Shown: one piece after another, positions 61,216 through 64,000 of the stretch
Layout of the letters: every line of letters starts with the position of its first letter
Numbering within the stretch: position 1 is the first letter of the stretch
Assembly (NCBI RefSeq): GCF_041435335.1
Contig: NZ_CP108430.1
Location: forward strand, 1,674,001 to 1,738,000
Source: Streptomyces sp. NBC_01283
GTDB taxonomy: Bacteria > Actinomycetota > Actinomycetes > Streptomycetales > Streptomycetaceae
Length of the DNA stretch: 64,000 nucleotides
Reading direction: 5' to 3'
Program-made: the position numbers and the translations under genes
The notes under the pieces: model-generated
Told to the model about the DNA's origin: nothing
The model's database searches: none
What the model saw: only the letters and a program-made list of their open reading frames with translations

Positions 61216-63675
61216 ATGCCCACGCCCCTCCCCGACCCCACCGGCCCCCGCCGCCGCACCCTCCTCGCCGCGGGTGCCGCCTCCGCGCTCCTGCCGGTGG
61301 CCGCAGGCGGCACGGCATGGGCAGCGGCCGACGCGGACGACACGGACGCGGCGGACCCGTACGACCCGCTGCTCGCCCGCGCGGCGGCGCAGCTCACCGG
61401 TGGTGATTTCGACCCCGCCGACCCGGACTTCGCGGCGGCCCTGAAGGTCCTGGACACCCAGGCCTCGGGCTGGTGGCGGGACCTGGACCGGTCCGCGGGC
61501 CGCAGCGCCCTGTGGGCCGACCTCTCCCCCGCGAAGGACCCGGGCAACTTCGGCCAGAGCTACACCCGTCTCCGTACGATCGCGACGGCCTGGGCCACTC
61601 CCGGCACCTCTCTCAGCGACAGCGCCGACGCGGCGGACACCCTGCTCGAAGCCCTGCGTTTCCTGCACGCGGAGGGCTACAACACCACCCGCCCCGAATC
61701 CGGCAACTGGTGGTTCTGGGAGATCGGCGCGCCCCGCGCCCTGATGGACACGTGCGTGCTCCTGCGGGCGAAGGTCCCCGCCGCCGACCTGACGGCGTAC
61801 GTCTCCACGGTGGCGAAGTTCTGCCCCGACCCGGACCGCCGCACCAACGCCCCGACCCTGGCGGAGACGGGCGCCAACCGCGCCGACAAGGCCGTCATCG
61901 TCGCGCTGCGCGGGCTGCTCGCGCGGGACGCGGCCACGCTCACCCTGGCCCGCGACGGTCTCTCGGACGTCCGGGACAAGGGCAAGAACAGCCTCTTCAC
62001 GTACGTCACTTCGGGCGACGGTTTCTACGAGGACGGCTCCTTCGTGCAGCACGGCTCCGTCGCGTACACGGGGACGTACGGAAGTGTCCTGCTCGGCAGC
62101 GCGGGCCAGTTGATCGCCCTGCTCGCGGACTCCGAGTGGGCCGTCACCGACCCGAAGACGTCCATCCTGTACGAGGCGGTGGACCGGACCTTCTCGCCGG
62201 TGGTCTTCGACGGACTGATGATGGACGCGGTGCGCGGCCGTGCGACGTCCCGCGAGAAGGCGCCCGACCACAAGGACGGCGCGGTCACCCTCACCAACAT
62301 CCTGCAACTGGCGGACGGCGCCCCCGCCGCGTACGCCCACCGCTGGCGCGCGCTGGCCAAGGGGTGGATGAGCCGCAACAGGACCCACCCCTATCTGAGC
62401 CTGGTGGGCGTCCCCGCACTGGCCCGCGCCAAGGCAGTCCTCGACGACCACTCCGTGCCGGCCGCCGACCGGCTCACCGGGCACTTCGCGTTCGCGGACA
62501 TGGACCGGGTGGTGCACCGGCGCCCCGGCTGGGCGCTCACGCTCTCGCTCTCCTCGCAGCGCATCGCCGCGTACGAGGCGGGCAACGGCGAGAACCTGCA
62601 CGGCTGGTACACCGGCGACGGCATGGCCTATCTGTACGACGGCGACGACCTGGGGCAGTTCGGGGACGGCTTCTGGGCGACGGTCGATCCGTACCGCCTG
62701 CCGGGCACCACCGTCGACACGCGCAAGCGGGCCGACATCGGCACGGGCGGCGGGACGGGAACCTACCGGCCGAAGAACACCGTCGCGGGCGGCGCGGTGC
62801 TCGACGGCAGGTTCGGCGCCGCCGCGATGGAACTCCTCGCCGACGGCAGCACGCTGCGGGCCAGGAAGGCATGGTTCTTCCTGGACAACGCGGTCGTCGC
62901 CCTGGGCGCGGACATCACCGCGAGCGACGGCAGGACCGTCGAGACCATCGTCGAGAACCGGAACCTGTCCGAGGACGGGGCGCCCCGCTTCACGGTCGAC
63001 GGACGGCGGCAGCCCTCGCACACCGGCTGGTCCGAGCCCCTGGCCGGCGCCCGCTGGGCCCACCTGGAAGGCACCGGTGGCTATGTCTTCCCCGACGACC
63101 CCGCGCAGCCGGCCCACGGCCGTGGCCGCACCCGGCTCAATGCCCTGCGCGAGGAGCGGTCCGGCACCTGGCGGGAGATCAACACCGGCGCGGACACCGG
63201 AGGCAGCACGGCCCCGGTCACCCGCCGCTATCTGACCCTGTGGCTCGACCACGGCACCTCCCCCACCACGTCCTCGTACGCCTATGTCCTCCTGCCCGGC
63301 GCGAGCGCCACCTCCACCGCCCTCTGGGCGCACTCCCGGCCCGTCCGCGTCATCGCCAACAACGCCACCGCCCAGGCGGTCGAGGCCCGGCGCCACGGCC
63401 TCGTCGCCGTGCACTTCTGGGGACCCGGCAGCGCGGCAGGCATCACGGCGTCGGGCCCCTGCACGGTGATCATGCGACGCGGCGGCGACGGCATGACGCT
63501 GGCCGTGGCCGACCCGGGCCGCACCGGCACGACGGTCACCCTGGAACTCCCCTCCCCCGTACGGAAGGTGGTCCGCGCCGATGACACGGTCACCGTCACC
63601 CCGGGCCGCCGCCCCGTCGTGACCGTCCGCGTCGCGGGCTCGCGCGGCCATACGCACACCGCGCACCTGAGGTGA
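61216..63675 (+). CDS. Tat-exported polysaccharide lyase family 8
   Basis: This 819-residue lyase of the hyaluronate/chondroitin/xanthan group has a twin-arginine signal (GPRRRTLLAAGAASALL). The catalytic residues are Asn221 (GANRADK), His279 (FVQHGSVAY) and Tyr288 (TGTYGS); the His-Tyr spacing equals that of known PL8 enzymes. The aromatic patch NWWFWEIG (about 164-171) binds substrate. The C-terminal beta-sandwich domains complete it. It cleaves uronate-containing polysaccharides outside the cell. The ATG at 61216 has GGGAG at 8 nt; upstream ATGs lack one. DUF2264 follows after 47 bp. Confidence 0.93.
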   Translation: MPTPLPDPTGPRRRTLLAAGAASALLPVAAGGTAWAAADADDTDAADPYDPLLARAAAQLTGGDFDPADPDFAAALKVLDTQASGWWRDLDRSAGRSALWADLSPAKDPGNFGQSYTRLRTIATAWATPGTSLSDSADAADTLLEALRFLHAEGYNTTRPESGNWWFWEIGAPRALMDTCVLLRAKVPAADLTAYVSTVAKFCPDPDRRTNAPTLAETGANRADKAVIVALRGLLARDAATLTLARDGLSDVRDKGKNSLFTYVTSGDGFYEDGSFVQHGSVAYTGTYGSVLLGSAGQLIALLADSEWAVTDPKTSILYEAVDRTFSPVVFDGLMMDAVRGRATSREKAPDHKDGAVTLTNILQLADGAPAAYAHRWRALAKGWMSRNRTHPYLSLVGVPALARAKAVLDDHSVPAADRLTGHFAFADMDRVVHRRPGWALTLSLSSQRIAAYEAGNGENLHGWYTGDGMAYLYDGDDLGQFGDGFWATVDPYRLPGTTVDTRKRADIGTGGGTGTYRPKNTVAGGAVLDGRFGAAAMELLADGSTLRARKAWFFLDNAVVALGADITASDGRTVETIVENRNLSEDGAPRFTVDGRRQPSHTGWSEPLAGARWAHLEGTGGYVFPDDPAQPAHGRGRTRLNALREERSGTWREINTGADTGGSTAPVTRRYLTLWLDHGTSPTTSSYAYVLLPGASATSTALWAHSRPVRVIANNATAQAVEARRHGLVAVHFWGPGSAAGITASGPCTVIMRRGGDGMTLAVADPGRTGTTVTLELPSPVRKVVRADDTVTVTPGRRPVVTVRVAGSRGHTHTAHLR

Positions 63676-63722
63676 CCGCCGCCCGCCACCGGGCCCCCAG
63701 CCATAAGGAGCAACGACCCGCC

Positions 63723-64000
63723 ATGTCCGCACCGCACCTGGCCCTGCCGCCCACCGACCGGGTCCTGTCCCCGCTCACGGGCTGGACCCGCGCGCACTGG
63801 GAGGCGCTCGCCGACCGGCAGCTGGACGCGCTCGTCCCCTACGCGACGCCGAACTTCGCGCAGTACCGGCTGCCCGGGCGCGGCAGTTGGTCAGGGGTCG
63901 TGTCGGACGGGCTCGAAGGCTACGCACGGTCATTCCTCCTCGCCTCCTTCCGGATCGCGGGAGCGGGCGGCGAGGTCGACCCCCACCTCGTCGAACGCTA
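63723..64000 (+). CDS. DUF2264 protein, N-terminal part (3' truncated)
   Basis: The visible 92 residues begin MSAPHLALPPTDRVLSPLTG and contain RAHWEALADRQLDALVPYA, typical of DUF2264 proteins, which have an alpha/alpha-barrel and are often linked to uronate-polysaccharide degradation. The ribosome site AAGGAG is 12 nt before the ATG. It continues past the window end. It is probably in one operon with the PL8 lyase and may process its oligosaccharide products. Confidence 0.85.
   Translation, partial: MSAPHLALPPTDRVLSPLTGWTRAHWEALADRQLDALVPYATPNFAQYRLPGRGSWSGVVSDGLEGYARSFLLASFRIAGAGGEVDPHLVER

Overview
The window is high-GC chromosomal DNA from a Streptomyces or close relative. The evidence is strong G/C third-position codon use, GTG starts, frequent 1-4 nt stop/start overlaps, Tat and Sec exported hydrolases, RsbQ/RsbP/STAS signalling genes, a single rare TTA codon, and CebR-type cellulase operators. 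I found no insertion sequence, prophage, CRISPR array, rRNA or replication origin. The only RNA gene is one tRNA-Pro(GGG). Both ends cut a gene: a carboxyltransferase at base 1 and a DUF2264 protein at base 64000.

Layout. (1) 1-1.4 kb: end of an acyl-CoA carboxylase carboxyltransferase, then a minus-strand STAS gene and a downstream gene frameshifted by a 14-bp tandem duplication. (2) 1.5-10.3 kb: a compact cluster with an NAD-dependent epimerase carrying a zinc-finger-like insert, an OmpR/histidine-kinase pair, and a coupled trio of glycosyltransferase 2, DUF2064 transferase and methyltransferase. It continues with a membrane molybdopterin oxidoreductase, a small membrane protein and a GT39-like membrane protein. 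(3) 10.3-17.6 kb: MFS exporter, GH101/129-like hydrolase, an RsbQ/RsbP/STAS stress module, pectate lyase. (4) 17.7-21.3 kb: LysR, PrpF isomerase and MatC-type dicarboxylate carrier. (5) 21.4-27.9 kb: cellulase locus of GH5 and GH6 (one operon) divergent from GH48, all with CBM2 modules, with two CebR-like operators between. The GH5 signal peptide contains a TTA codon. (6) 28-34.9 kb: two TetR regulators with a divergent SDR/quinone-oxidoreductase pair and an MFS/dehydrogenase/metallo-hydrolase set. (7) 35-39.2 kb: tRNA-Pro with a clear terminator, a split transketolase under a SoxR/MerR-type leaderless promoter, an MFS exporter and a YjbR protein. (8) 39.3-48.1 kb: a lipase-like hydrolase, a secreted ThuA/PQQ-dehydrogenase/PKD/CBM protein plus sugar isomerase, converging on an ABC transporter operon. 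Both units carry the same LacI-type palindrome upstream. (9) 48.6-55.9 kb: LysR/TauE, a ricin-hemopexin lectin, and threonine catabolism (tdh-kbl-LysR). (10) 56-64 kb: a divergent polysaccharide locus (M1 peptidase, beta-helix hydrolase and Gfo/Idh facing PL8 lyase and DUF2264) around three palindromes.

Taken together, the window is an accessory chromosomal region rich in secreted plant- or animal-polymer degradation (cellulose, pectin, uronate polysaccharides, glycans). Local LacI, TetR, LysR and two-component regulators appear to control each unit. The most testable observations are the zinc-finger epimerase cluster, the SoxR-type box on transketolase, the bldA-type TTA codon in GH5, the paired LacI operators, and the complete RsbQ-RsbP module.
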